Of a stretch of DNA of 64,000 nucleotides, positions 50,688 to 63,560 are shown one piece after another; positions within the stretch are counted from its first letter, which is position 1; every line of letters starts with the position of its first letter. Source of the DNA: Neurospora intermedia (lineage: Eukaryota; Ascomycota; Sordariomycetes; Sordariales; Sordariaceae); the NCBI GenBank assembly GCA_037102815.1, contig BTPP01000011.1, positions 248,001 to 312,000 on the forward strand, in the 5' to 3' direction. Position numbers and translations under genes: made by a program. Below the pieces are notes generated by a model. It was not told the DNA's origin and ran no database searches. It saw only the letters and a program-made list of their open reading frames with translations.

Positions 50688-51801
50688 TTATAGTCTTATT
50701 CCTTGTACTATAAACTATAGCGCCTTATTGGTATGAGGTTCTTCTCCGGTTCTCTAGAGGGGAAAACCGTAAGACGTTAAGCGCCTCCGGATAAAAACCT
50801 CCAATTCTATCTCGGCCGTAATTTACTACACCGCTCCTACTTTACTTATAATTATAACAATTCTCACCTACCGCTATAGTAAATATAATCTCGTTTCTCC
50901 TACTACTATATTATTTTAATATTAAAATAATAAGAATAATAGGAATAGGATTAAACCTAGTACGTTACCTCCTTCGCCGCCTCTCTATTTTATTCCCTAT
51001 TGCTCCTTCCTCCGCTTTTTCCCCACTTCCCTATCCTATCTTTCTATTTACTACCCTATTTTTCCGCCTCCTTCCCCCGTTTATAAATACCTCCGCCCTA
51101 TTATTTACTCTCCTACCCTATAATTTTACCCCTATTTATATTAGTATAAAGGCCCCTTCCTTCGTTTATATAATCTTTTATACGGTACCTTTTTTAATCC
51201 TTCTCTTCCTTCTTCCCCGTTATAACTTCTATTAAAATAACTTCCTCCGGCCGCTATCGTCTTAGCCCTATCGATTTAACTTCTAATATAGAAGGTTCTT
51301 CTCCTATTATATTCCTAGGTTTTATATCCCCTATAATTCTTTTAGTTATACCCTTAGAGCCTATATTCTTTGTTTATACCCTTTATAATTTCTTTAGTAA
51401 TTATCCCCCTTAGAATTAATATAATTTCCTCCCCTCCTCCTTCGGTCCTTATATTAATTTAATTAGTATTATTCGTAAAATCCCTTATTTCTACTATACT
51501 TTAAACTTTATTTCTATTATATATTCTAATAATAGGTTTAATTCCCTTAATACCTTTAAAAAAGTTATTACTAATAGGATTTATTTTATTTTATTTACTA
51601 GTAAATTTTACGTCCTCCTTTCTTCTTTTTCGCTATCTAATTCCTATACTTCTAATTAATAGTACTTAAAACGCTACCTATAATTATACTACTAGTAAAT
51701 ATATATTAAACGTCCCTACTAATTTCTACAATACTTATAATATTATTTAGACGGTAGTTATTACTATAATATTAGGTAGTTTGGATAATTTTAATTACAA
51801 T

Positions 51802-52254
51802 TTAAATACTTTCTATTATATTATTAATAATTTCTCTAATTATATATATATTCGTTTAAAGTAAAACAGCCTTCCTACCGACTATAAATATTTTCTTTGT
51901 ACTATAAATTATAATATTACTAAATAATAATAGAAAGGTTATTACAAACTAATTGCGAAGGATATTCATTATAATTATATCCCTTCTTTATTTAGCAGTA
52001 ATACTATAAATCCGGTTCGGATTACGTCCGGTTCTAATAGCGGCGCTATTACTCTTATATATATTATATTTAATAATAGTAGTTATATTACTTTTATTTA
52101 TATAATTTCCGGTTTTAGTAATAATAGTAGTTCTATTTTTAGTAGCCCTATAACCGTCGATATTCCCGGCCACGCTCTTATAAATAATAATTAAATCTAA
52201 TAGTACTATAAAGTTACTATAAATTAAATTCGTATAATAAAGCTATTCGAATAG
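51802..52254 (-). pseudogene. copy B counterpart of the possible LINE ORF3
   Basis: The frame corresponding to copy A 41,578-42,030. A 61-codon piece is still open (51,988-52,173) and aligns with copy A at GYRA, RTGRNPNRIYS and AAIRTG (copy A: ATIGTG). Upstream of it the frame is interrupted once, at a codon that is CAG in copy A. Substitutions are transitions, many conservative (V to I, T to I). Confidence 0.45.
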
Positions 52255-52351
52255 CTTTTTAAGTATAATTAGGCGTTTATTAAATAATACTTCTTAATTC
52301 TTACTATAATTATAATTTAAATAATTCCCGTAGTTAATATAAATATTTCCT

Positions 52352-55300
52352 CTTCGTTCCCGTTCTATTATTCTAATATTATTAATATTCCGTTTTCCTT
52401 TTAAGAATACTTTATAATTTCCTTATATTACTCTTCCTTTAACTCAATTATTAAATAGTACTCTTTTAACTTCCCTAATTTTAATACTTATAATAAAATC
52501 CTTTCGGCTTTAACTCTATTATTTAAGTATTTTTAGAATTCTTCCTTCGTTAATAATTAAACTTTTAAGTTTAATTAGAAGATAGTATTTATATTAAAGT
52601 AATTTAGGATAATATAAGTAAATATTTCTTTTTCGAATTTATAAATATAAATAGGAGTTAGGACGCCTAATACTTTCCTCTAGTAGAGGAAGGCCCGGAG
52701 GCTAATAATTTCCGTTCTAATTTAAATAAGGAGGAAATTCTTTACTTTAATTAATAAGTATAATTCCTCTTCGGTTTTTTCTAGTTGTTAGTATCTTCCT
52801 TTCTTCTTCTTTATACCGACTATATATTGTTAAATAACTTTTCCGCTAAATTTGGGGGTAAGGTTAATAATAGTAAATTTATACTATTACTCTAATTTTA
52901 TTACCGCCGCCGTTAGGTAGTAATTATAGTATAATACTTATTCCCAATTTATTATATCCTTTAACTATTTTTTTCTATTAATAATTATTAATTTTAGAAT
53001 TTATAATAGTAGTAACGGTTAAATCCCTAACTCTAAGGGGGGGTTAATTATTATTACTAATAGCTTTTTTATTAGTACCTACATTTCGGCCTACTGAACT
53101 TTGGCTATATTATTCTTTAATTTATCGGCGGGTAATTAACTTCTAATTTATTATACCTAAATATAATTAAAAATCTAAATTACGGTCCCCCGGACGAATT
53201 AGGCTTAATTTATCCGAACGAGCCTTTTTTTAAAGGCCCGGACCTTTTTATTAAAATAGAGGTCGAATAGCGGATAAAAGGTTTCTATCTCTAAATTTTA
53301 TATTAATATAACTTTATATACCCCGGCGATAATTTTTAAATATTTAATTTAGTATTTCACTAGTTTAACTATTATCCTCCGAAGTTTATTATAGATTTTA
53401 ATTAGTTAATAGAATATTAAGGCTCTATATATAATAGCGCTACAAATATATTTAATATATATTTCCTTTACCCGAATAAAAGAGTAACTTTATATCTTCG
53501 CTATTAATTTTGTAAATATATTCGTTTATATTATTATTTTCTTTTTTACTACTTTTACGTAAGTTTTATAATTGAATTTACGGTCTAATTAAACCCCTAG
53601 GAATTGTATTAATTCCGTCGGTTGAAATACTACTTCCCCGAATTAGAGAATTTCTATCCTTAGTACCTTCGTTTATATAAAGTATATTAATTCCGTTTTA
53701 ATTGCTTCAAATTCTATACCTCTCGCCCCTACCTATTCCGAATATACTTTCTATATTACTTATAGCGTCTAGTAATTTTTTTTAATAGTATAAATTACTA
53801 TTATAATATTAGTATCGTTAGCGAAGCCGACTATAATTATATTTAGGATTATTATTAACTTCCAATATAATAGGGTAATAAAGAGAATAAATAAAATAAG
53901 GGAAAGGGGGGAGCTTTATAATATTTTAATAATAATTGTATAAGGGCGGGAGGTTTCGTTATTAAAGAAGAGAGAACCTTTCCTTCCAGCAATAAAGTTC
54001 GCTACCTACCGAATAATTTATATTAGGAATTATATTTCCTATAGGGTATATAAAAGTTATTTATAATTAATTCTATTAAATACTCCCTTTAAATCTAGGA
54101 GTATAAGGGATATTACAACCCCGAATTTCTAAATTATATATACTGCGTCGGTAATTACCCGGACTATAAATTCTATTAAACGGCCTATTTAATTATTTAT
54201 TTAGCCCTCTAGTAGGAAATTAAATTCTTCGGCTATTTATATAAACTTTTTAACTACGAATATTTTAAAAATCTTTTCTACATTATTAAATAGTAATATT
54301 AGCCTTTATACGCCCGCTAGCTTTTATTAGGTAGTATTCTTCTTAAACTTCTTAAAAATAATTATTTTCGTATCCTTAAACTACTATAGGAAATATCCGA
54401 ATTAGAGGTTGGCGGATATTAAATATACTATAACCTACCGGAACAATTATTTATATATTTTTAGAAACCTATTTAAATATTAATCGATCCCGGGGGCTTT
54501 ATTAGGCGCTATTTAAGAAAATACGTCCTAAACGTCCTCCTTATCGATTAATTTACTAATAATTATTAGTTTAATACTATTTAACAGTTTAATTTAATTT
54601 AGTAGGTAGTCCGTTAGGATTTCTACCTTCGGGAAGAAACGATTAGTAAGGATTTCGGCCTTATTATTATAATTTCTAATTTCTACTACCCCTTTATAAA
54701 TTTAAAAGGCTAATAATTTAGGCGGGTCTATTAATTTATAATTTCGGGTATAAACCTATCGTTCTAAGGGCTAAAGTCGATTCGGGTTCTTCGAAGCTTC
54801 AATAATATTATTACACTATATAGCTTATTAAATTTTTATAATTATCCTCTTCTTTTTTATTATAATTTCAATAAAATCCCTTTAATTCGATATTATTCAA
54901 TATTTAAATTACTCTTAATATATCCTCCGTACTTCTTTTATTATTATTTTACATTTTAATATCTACTAATTTACTCTCTTTCTTCAACCTTTCTTCCAAT
55001 ATAGGACAAATTCTTCTATAATACTTATAAATTCCCTATTGAACCTACGAAAAGTAAATTTAAAATCCTCTATTATATCGATCCTTTCTAAAACCGATAT
55101 TTATTTCTCTACTACCTCCTTTACTTTTACTATATTTATAAAACTCTAGCTATATTCTCTTTCCTCTTCCGCTTTTTTATTTTTTCTTTTTATTTGGATT
55201 TAAATTTTTTAAAAGTAATAGTCCGAACCGGTTTGTTCGTACTTTTATATTCTTTAGTATTTAGCTTTAACCTTAGGTAATAATTATATATAATTAATTA

Positions 55301-56020
55301 TCCTATCCTTCTTTCTTTATATTATATTCCCGAATTTTATTAGTTTATTACAGGGGGTAAATAAATTAAATCTTTAGCGTTATACCTATATAAAGAAGTA
55401 AATAATTTCCGGGTTAGTCCTATTCTTTAAATTCTAATTAGGATAATAGAGATTATAATCTCCGATTATAATTAAATTTCCTATTAGGGGCCCGACCTCG
55501 AGAAATTTAAAGAGTGGTAATCCCTACTAATATTCCGGTATTCCCTATATAAAAATAGGAGAGTAAATAGAAAAGACGGTCGTTAAGTCCTTTAAACTTT
55601 TAAATATTACTATAATCTAGTCCTTTCCGATTTAGAAATTTAGGTCCTTTAAATTCTATTTCTTATTTATATATATTACTACCCTTCCCTTCTCTATATA
55701 ATTAATTCCGAAATATCTTCCACCTCTAGGATAATAAATATCCCTATTTAAATTTCTACCCGGCTCTTAAATTATTATAATATTATAGGTCTCTTTTTAT
55801 TCAAATAGAAACTTCCTTTTTTCGTACGATTTCCCTACGTTCTAATAGAATATTTTTAATTAGATTATTAATTACCTTAAAATAAAATTCCTTTTAGCCC
55901 TTTTATAGAGGATAAGGGTATTACTTCTTTAGGGGAAGCTATAATTATATAAATATTATTACTACTATACGACCGACTCCCTCCTACGCTTTAAGAGTAC
56001 GTATAAATATCTATTGGACC
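52352..56020 (-). pseudogene. LINE copy B ORF2 remnant (endonuclease and RT)
   Basis: Equivalent to copy A ORF2. The RT signature GFADD is GFAND here: the first catalytic Asp codon GAC is AAC at 53,819-53,817. Dense TAA/TAG stops. The frame is kept without indels relative to copy A. Confidence 0.85.
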
Positions 56021-57520
56021 CTAAGGGTTTAATAGCTTCGGTTAGGAGGATAGACCGACAATTTTCTTTAACCGTCTCCTCTTTATAACTCTTCTAATAT
56101 ATTTCTCTAAGGTAGTAATAATATAAGAATTAGGAGGAACGTCCGGGAAAATACCTTCGTTTATAATCTTTATTATTAATTCTAATACCTTTCCGGCCGG
56201 GTTCTTATAGGGGGCGAACGTCCGTAGCCTTTCGGCATATATAATAAACGCCTTCGTAATCGCCTTCCGGAGAATAGAATACTCCTTATAATTATACGTA
56301 TAATAATCCTTCTTCTTATATAATTTATAATAAATAAGTAATTTATTATTATTAAATAGGCAATTTATTTCGCTAAAGCGATCTCCTTTATATTTAACTT
56401 CGCTATAGCGGGCGTAAATATTTTTTTAATAGTAAAATTTCGCTATATATTTAATTCCTTAATATTTAAAATATTATTAAATATTATTTAAAATTTAGAA
56501 TAATTCGTATAAATATACGCCGCCGTCCTAGAGGAAGAGGTTATCCTAGAGGAAGTATACTACTAATATAATAGTAATTTCTATTAAAAGTAGGCTTCTA
56601 TTCTCTCTATCCCTTCTCTTTTATAATTGAACTTTAATAATAGATACCTCCGGGTTCTTCTCCTTCGCTATATTTAATATAGCTTCTACCGTAATATAAT
56701 TATCGATACTATTCTAAAATATATTCCAAATTAATATACCTATAATATTTATAGTAATAAAAATATTAGGGCCGAAAACTTCTTTAACTTATATTTAATT
56801 ATATTAATACTAATTATATATAAATTCGTCGAATATAATTATATAATCTCCGGTCGTTAATATTCTAATAATTATTCGGACTATTAGGCCGGTATTCTTT
56901 TTACCTAGGTATATAATTAAGGTCGTTTTCGTATTTTCGTTCGAATAATTTATAAATTCGATAGTAATTATTACTCCTTTAATAGTAAATTACTACTTAA
57001 AGTTAGAAGGAATAAACTTTTTAATAATAGTAAATAATTATTAAAAGGTAATACCGATTTTATTCGGGCTAACTTTCGTTATAATATCGGCCTAACGTTT
57101 TAATACTTCTTAGGTACCTTTTTTAATTTCCTTTAGAATATCCTTCTTTAAATTATTAAAATCCTTCTTAGTAACAAACTAATCGGTTCTAATTTTACTA
57201 ACCTCGGGTCGCGTAAACCTACTTTTTCCGATGCGTACTTTTGCGAATTCGAAAAATAATTTTTAAACCTAATAACAATCCTCGGTCGAAATAGTATTAT
57301 AATCTATAAATTTATTCGCTCTAACAATAAACTTTTTTAATATTTTATTATTTTCTTCTATTTTATCCGAAGTTTTCGTAATAAGTACGGTTTTAGAATT
57401 ATTATATATTGAGATTTCTACAAGCGGGTTGTAGACATTATTTTCGAATCTACGGGCACTGCTATCGATAGCTATCGGTAACGACGATACAACGCCGTCG
57501 CTGCGCTCGTCGTAGGATAT
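56021..57520 (-). pseudogene. LINE copy B ORF1 remnant
   Basis: Equivalent to copy A ORF1 by coordinates. The start codon is lost: ATG became ATA at 57,520-57,518. The first ~60 codons remain readable (CDERSDGV), then Gln and Trp codons have become stops. The knuckle region (about 56,480-56,270) is further eroded. Confidence 0.85.
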
Positions 57521-57622
57521 TGTAAGGGACGTAAACGACCCTCTTAAGTCGATTACTATTATTAATTTTCGTTTTGGAGCACTCCTCGACCAGAAATCGG
57601 CGTTTCCGGTTTCAAAGCAGTT

Positions 57623-58277
57623 TTAAAGGATTATTTTTTATAAAGGTACTAAAGCACCTACATACGTACTTCTATAGTCTATTACTTACTATCTAACTAT
57701 ATTCGTACTACTTTATAAATATATTAAAAAATATAAACTCTTCTTCCTACAATAATAAAGTATATTATTCAAAATTACTATAATATATCTATATACTATC
57801 TACCCTATTCTATTTAATTTAAAGACAAAATATTTAATTGTCGGTTACTAATCGCTATACCGTCTATTTAAATTTGTTAACGCTAGCAACCTCAACCCGG
57901 CTATTTATAAAATATTATATACCTCTACTTCTAGTTTTATAAATATAAATTATTACAATCGATAAATAGACCTCTAATCGCCCTAATATTAATTTACTAT
58001 CTTTATCCTAAAGGATAAATATATTTCCTACTCCGAATACTTTGCCTAGCTTGCTAAAAAGAAAGCTGCTCTCAAAGTTAAAACTGCCTTCAAAGCTAAT
58101 AAAACTAACGAAGGTATTGTTAAAAATAAAAAGAAGGCTAACGTTAAACCCTTTAAATAGAATGAAATTAAAGAATTTATTATTAAATCCGCCGGCGAGA
58201 AATAATGTAAGGGTAAATAGGAAATTACCTAAATAAATCTTCGAAATTGGCTAGAATTTTATCGAATCCGAATAAGC
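57623..58277. other. RIP-mutated DNA with a Lys-rich coding relic
   Basis: At about 58,030-58,240 on + the sequence is less AT-biased and reads, in one frame, as a Lys/Ala-rich peptide (KKKAALKVKTAFKANKTNEG, then KNKKKANVKPFK) with two Gln-type stops after it; a second frame is open for 64 codons (58,042-58,236) and is Lys/Leu-rich. One of them may be the relic of a basic coding segment. The family is unknown. Confidence 0.4.
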
Positions 58278-58282
58278 GGGGG

Positions 58283-58316
<34 letters not shown>
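58278..58316. repeat. poly-G run (7 G, A, 31 G)
   Basis: G7 at 58,278-58,284, one A, then 31 G at 58,286-58,316, in very AT-rich surroundings. It lies 11 bp from the tail of a minus-strand LINE fragment. It is a candidate G-quadruplex former, or an unreliable homopolymer length in the assembly. Confidence 0.85.
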
Positions 58317-58317
<1 letters not shown>

Positions 58318-58327
58318 GCTAAAATAA

Positions 58328-58560
58328 ACCAATATAATAATAATAATATTCATATTCCTTAAAAATAGTTATTAATATCTATAGCGCCATATTGGTATAA
58401 AATCCTTCTCTAGATTCTTTAGGGGGGAGAACCGTATAATATTAAACGCCGTTAAATAAAAATCTCTAACTCTATTTCAATCGTAGGCTATTTACGCCGC
58501 TCCTACTTTACTTCCTATTATAATAATTCCCCTCCACTGCTATAATAAAAAGACATTATC
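58328..58560 (-). mobile_element. diverged LINE 3'-end fragment
   Basis: On minus it reads AAAGTAGGAGCGGCG ... ACGGTTCTCCCCCCTAAAG ... GAGAAGGATTTTATACCAAT-ATGGCGCTATAG, the same order as the last ~190 bp of copies A and B, then a longer tail GGAATATGAATATTATTATT of the same ATT type. Similarity fades beyond about 58,560. It is more diverged and has extra bases before the tail, so it is an older copy or a sister family. 5'-truncated. Confidence 0.85.
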
Positions 58561-61500
58561 TCTCCTTATATATATTAAACTCCAATACCGTCTACTAATA
58601 CTATCCGTACCCTTACTTCCCCGCTAGTATAAATCGTATATATAGCGGTATATTAGCGGTAAAATATCTATCTCTTATTTTAATATATAAAATTAATCTA
58701 AAGTACTACCCTTCTAATTATTGTAATATATAAAATAGGGAGTTAAGAATATAAACCTATTACCGAACGCATTCGAAGGATTATAAATCGTATTAAAAGT
58801 TCGCTTATAATTATAATAATATAAAAGACGTACTATTATCTATAAATACCTATTAGCTATATCTATATAAATAAATAATAGGGTTTATATAGTTCGATAA
58901 TGAATATTAGATTATTATTATTTATATAAATAAATTTTCCTTTAGAATATTATCGATATTCTAAACGCAATATCTTCCTACCTAACCCTATATATAGCCT
59001 CGTAACACTCCAATCCTATAATTTCTAATAAATATTAATACTTAATCCTTATTTTAATAATAAATATACGCTAGCCTTATAGTAATATAACTGTTATACA
59101 GCTAAATAATAGCGGCCCAAATACTATACTAAGAAATAATAAGGAGTATATATACCGAACCTCTTATATATTTTGTAGCTAATTAATAAAATATAAAATA
59201 TAACGCTACTATAATAGGATAATTAAAATAAATAAAAAAAAGGAAAAAAAAAAAAAAAAAAGGAAAGGTATCAAGTAAGCGCCTCTAGATACCTCTAATT
59301 CAACGGTTCTACTACTACCCGTTTAATGAAATATAAATATAATAATTACTTTAAATTAAGTAGTAATATCGTCCTTATAAATTATAAAGCTTAAACTTTA
59401 TTTTATAAATACAATTCTATTATAGTCCTCCCTCAATTTAATATTATCCTCTCCCATTATTAACTATACCTATATCTAAGGTAGGGGGTATTATATACCT
59501 GCGGAGAATTATACAATTATAAAAATAAGTGTAAAATAATTAGTATTAAATCCTATTATATATTTAAAGGATTTATATACTATACTAAATACCCTATTAC
59601 TAACCTAAGTACAAACGAAAATCCTTAAAATAATTTAATATTAATAAGGGAAGGAATAAAAGTTAAATTAAAAAACGAAATCTCTCGGCATCCGTAGTAA
59701 TTTCTATAGTATTAGGCATCTCTAATTTAGCTACTTTATATTTAAAATATATTAAATATTATAATTATCGTTTCTAAATAATATCTATCCTCTATATAAT
59801 TCGTTACTACTAAATAAAATCGAGCCGGGGTATATATATAGGAATATATAACCAACTATATATATATTATTAAAACGAAAGTATATTAGGAGGGTATAAC
59901 CAAAGATTCTCTTACTCTTTATACTATATAGTAAGTTAATAGACCTATTAAAGTAAATATAATATTAAATCTATATAAGGGGGTTAATATATTCGCAATA
60001 TTAGTAGACCTAGTACTATACTTTATACTATAATATATATAGTAAAAACTCCTCTATAATAATAATCGGCGGGCAACTATACTTTCCGAAGTACTTATTA
60101 TAGAACTATATATATTATATTGCTACCTATAATAAGAATACTTCGTATAAAATATTTACTAGATATAACGAAATTATTTATTAAATATTGAAGGTAAATT
60201 ATATTAGGATTAAATCGTTTGTAATTCTAAATAAAAGTATACGGACGATAGGTAATTAGATTAAATCCTCTTAGTCCTGTATTCTAATTCGATATAAGAT
60301 TCTAACTTACATTTACGTACCGTCCGGAGTAAGTATAGTATTAATAGGTAAGAAGATCTTATAATAGCTACCTAATTGAATTCTAATTAGAGAACTTACC
60401 CTGTAGGTTCGAAAGGAAGCTACCTAAATAAAATATTTAAGAAAAGTAAAATATATTAGTACTTCTAAATATCAGGCTCGTTAAGGTTAAATATAATAAA
60501 TTATTTCTTTTACCCTAAAGAAAAAAGGAATACCGTTTAATAAACTATTCTAAATTAGATATTAATTATAAAATAATAATATATTAAAAGGAATATAATA
60601 GAAAAGGCAATTAATATTCGTTATTACTCTAAATAATTTATTGTAATTATAACGACCTAAAAGGAGTTAAAAGTAAAATACAATTATAAGCCTATTAAAA
60701 GAAATCTGAATATAATATTTAAAGAAGGTTAGAATATATTTAAAAAAATCGAAATTATAATTGAAATAAGGGAAGATAACCCTTAATTTAAATAGGGAAG
60801 TATATATCTAATAGAGATAAAATAAAGAGAAGTAAAAGTACCGAATAGAAGGAATATTAATTTTTTAAAAAAAAAAGATAGAAAGATTATTATATTATAG
60901 GACCTACAATTATAATCTTCGTAGAAATATCGGATATTAAAATCGACGAAGGAAGAGAAAAAAGGATTAGAAAGAGGAAGAGGAGAAATAAATTTATATA
61001 CTTCGGAAACTAATAATCTATTGTTAGAAATCGAAGTAAAATTACAATTGTAAAAGAGTAGGTACTTATATTCCTAAGACTATTACTTATCCTAATTCTA
61101 TAATAATATTTAATTTAATTAAAAATTTCCTCTTATTTAAACGTTTTATCCTTTTACCAAATATATATACCCTCGTACTCGGTACCCCCAAAATAGAAAG
61201 TAAACTAGCTTAAATAAATATAATAATTAAAAGGTATCTTTAATAATTGCAATTCGTAATACGAGAAGGCTACTAATTAATTATTAATAAATTAATTATT
61301 ATTAATTAAATAAAAACCTTCTCCTTTTTATTATTCTATACTACTACCTAATTCTTCTTCTTTTACTTATAATTAGATTTTTTCAATTCCCGTTCCTATA
61401 TAAAGACCCAACTTCGAAACTTATTAAAATATCTAAATAATAATAATTTAACTATATATTTTATTTAATACGCCTTCTATATAACCCCCCTAATACTAAT

Positions 61501-62760
61501 ATAAAGAACTATAATAAAAGAAGGCCTAATTAGAATAAAAAAATAAGGGAGTTAATAATAAAAACTGTACCTAATTAAACTAAGAGTAATACCTCCGGAT
61601 TCTAAACTTCCTAAATAAATTCTAATAGTACTTTAATAACCGAAGGTTCTTTAATAATAGAAGGAAAGGCTACGTAGGCCGACTTAATTACCTACCTACT
61701 ATATTAAATAGTTAAAGGAAATACTGTATTAATATTATAGTACGAATAATAAATTAAAGGAAATTAGAAGGAATAAATCCATTTTTAAAAAAGTATAGCA
61801 AAATTAAATTAAGTATATAGAAATAAATATTTGTAAAAGCCCTCCTTCTAATATTAAATACCTACCTCCTTTTAATTAAGATTAAAAGGAGATGTAAGTA
61901 GGTAAGGAGGCAAACGAATTAAAAATACTACGAACCGAAAGAATAATAGAAATATTTACTTATTTAAACCCTATATTAAAACCCCCAATTCCGAATATAT
62001 ATATATATATAGAAATACGTATACTAATTAACCGATTATTAATATACAGCTACCTACCCCTTCCCTTAAAATCGTTATTCCTAAATATAATACTTCTACT
62101 ACTAAGCTTAACGAAGAATTAGGTAGTACTAATGTAATTTATAAATTCGCTTTTATTGAACGTTTTAAACTAATTGTCTAATTAGAAAATAGAAGTAAAG
62201 AGAATAAATATATTAAACTGCTAGTAGGCGAAATAAGTAGGACTTCTATAATTAAAATTACTAATATAATAGTTACTTTTAAGGCTACTTCTATTATTTC
62301 TATAAAATTTAATCGTAGGATATTAAACCCTAGGCTTACCTAAATTTATAATAGTAAATAGCGTATAGAAGATCGGAATAATATATTTAAAAGGATTAAA
62401 CCTATAGTAATCCCTTATAACTCTTATATATTTCCTTAAAAATATATTAACTTTTAATATTTCTAATAACCTATAATTTAAACACTATACCTCTAAAAGT
62501 AGCTTCTATCTCCCGCTAACCAAAAAAACTAATAAAAATAAAAAGAATAATATAATTAAAAGCTATTTTTATTTCCTATATTATAAAAGAAGTATTAAGC
62601 GCGGATTCCTCGGAGTATAGGTATACAAATAATAAAGGAGGAGGTAAATAAACTAGGTTAGCTAGCGTAAAGTTTTTTAGGTTATTAAAAAAAAGCCGAC
62701 GCTTTCTATTAAATTTAATTTCTTTAATAATAGTAAAACTATCCTTAATATTAAATATAT
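58561..62760. other. RIP-mutated AT-rich DNA, nothing recognised
   Basis: 4.2 kb without an open frame of 60 codons. An A-rich stretch with an 18-A run is near 59,241-59,262, and a (TA)-rich run near 62,000. A stretch at about 62,030-62,340 (CTTCTACTACTAAGC ... GGCTACTTCTATTATTTC) has protein-like codon texture on + but no motif. Confidence 0.55.
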
Positions 62761-63560
62761 TAAAAGGGTTGTTTTAAATAAAGGTATAACCGTATAAACT
62801 ATAATATAAAAATGAATTAAACCCTAACGATAAACCCTATAACGGGCCTCGAATATTTTTAAATATCTATATAAAATAGATAAGAGAAAGGGGATTAATT
62901 AATATTAGTAAATTGTACGATAAAACCGAAGGAAAACGAAGGTCGATCGATATTAGCGAATTGTATAATGTAATTAAAGGAAAAAAAAGGTTAATTAATA
63001 TCGGCGAATTGTATAATAAAACCGAAGGAGAATAAAAGTTAATTTATATTAATAAACTATATAAGACGGCCGAAGGAAAGTTTATTACTAGTAATAAATT
63101 ATAAAAAGATAGGGGTAAAATATCTATTATATACGAAATAATAAGCCGTATAGAAATAGAAGACTATAATTATACAAGGGGTAGTATTAGCGCTAGAGTA
63201 AATTAATAGGAGGAAAAATAGATTAGGTTATTCTTAAGGTTTTTCTCCGCAATTAGAATACCGGGTTAATTATAAAAATTAAAGGTAAATTAAATAGAGT
63301 TTTAGTAATAGAGGGGGACTAACTTCTAAACTTTACTATAATAATACCCTTATTTAGTAGAAAGCTAATTATAAAAGTTTAGGGGAAACGTTCTATACCC
63401 CTTTAAATTATTAATTGTATTTTACTATATAATAGTATTTAAGAAATAATAAGGCTAATAAATTGGATTACTAAGCGTTATATATCGCAATATAATATAA
63501 ATAGCCTTAAATTATTAGAAGACTATAATTAATTCTATATAGAGGTAATTAGCTTAAAAG
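62761..63560 (+). pseudogene. decayed coding region with a 16-residue tandem repeat
   Basis: A 48-bp repeat (landmark AATTGTA/AACTATA at 62,911, 62,959, 63,007 and 63,055) reads in one + frame as a 16-residue unit of the form LINIxELYNKTEGKRR. Within the array this frame has one stop, a TAA where Gln is likely, while the other two + frames have stops in nearly every unit. The same frame continues upstream (NPNDKPYNGPRIF) with Gln-type stops. Further right, around 63,400-63,560, a segment of the type ALYIAIxYKxPxIIRRL has an ankyrin-like look, but this is weak. Protein unknown. Repeat-bearing fungal genes are natural RIP targets because their repeats recombine and duplicate. Confidence 0.45.
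62890..63100 (+). repeat. 48-bp tandem repeat, about 4.3 units
   Basis: Units begin near 62,893, 62,941, 62,989 and 63,037, exactly 48 bp apart, with a trailing partial unit. Differences are mainly A/G and C/T. The unit length is a multiple of 3. Confidence 0.88.

Larger units (their letters stand above)
50688..57622 (-). mobile_element. full-length Tad-like LINE, copy B (minus strand)
   Basis: Reverse complement of copy A. Corresponding positions add to 93,832 at the 5' end (36,210/57,622), at the RT Asp codon (40,013/53,819) and near the 3' end (43,111/50,721), so there is no net indel between the copies up to that point. More heavily mutated than copy A: no ORF of size remains. The 3' end reads AGTACAAGGAATAAGAC on minus, the same as the truncated copy at 12.4 kb and differing from copy A (AGTCTGGGAATAAGA), so copy B and the truncated copy share a closer source. 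No clean target duplication was found; both flanks hold an imperfect TATAAAAA-initial match. Confidence 0.94.
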
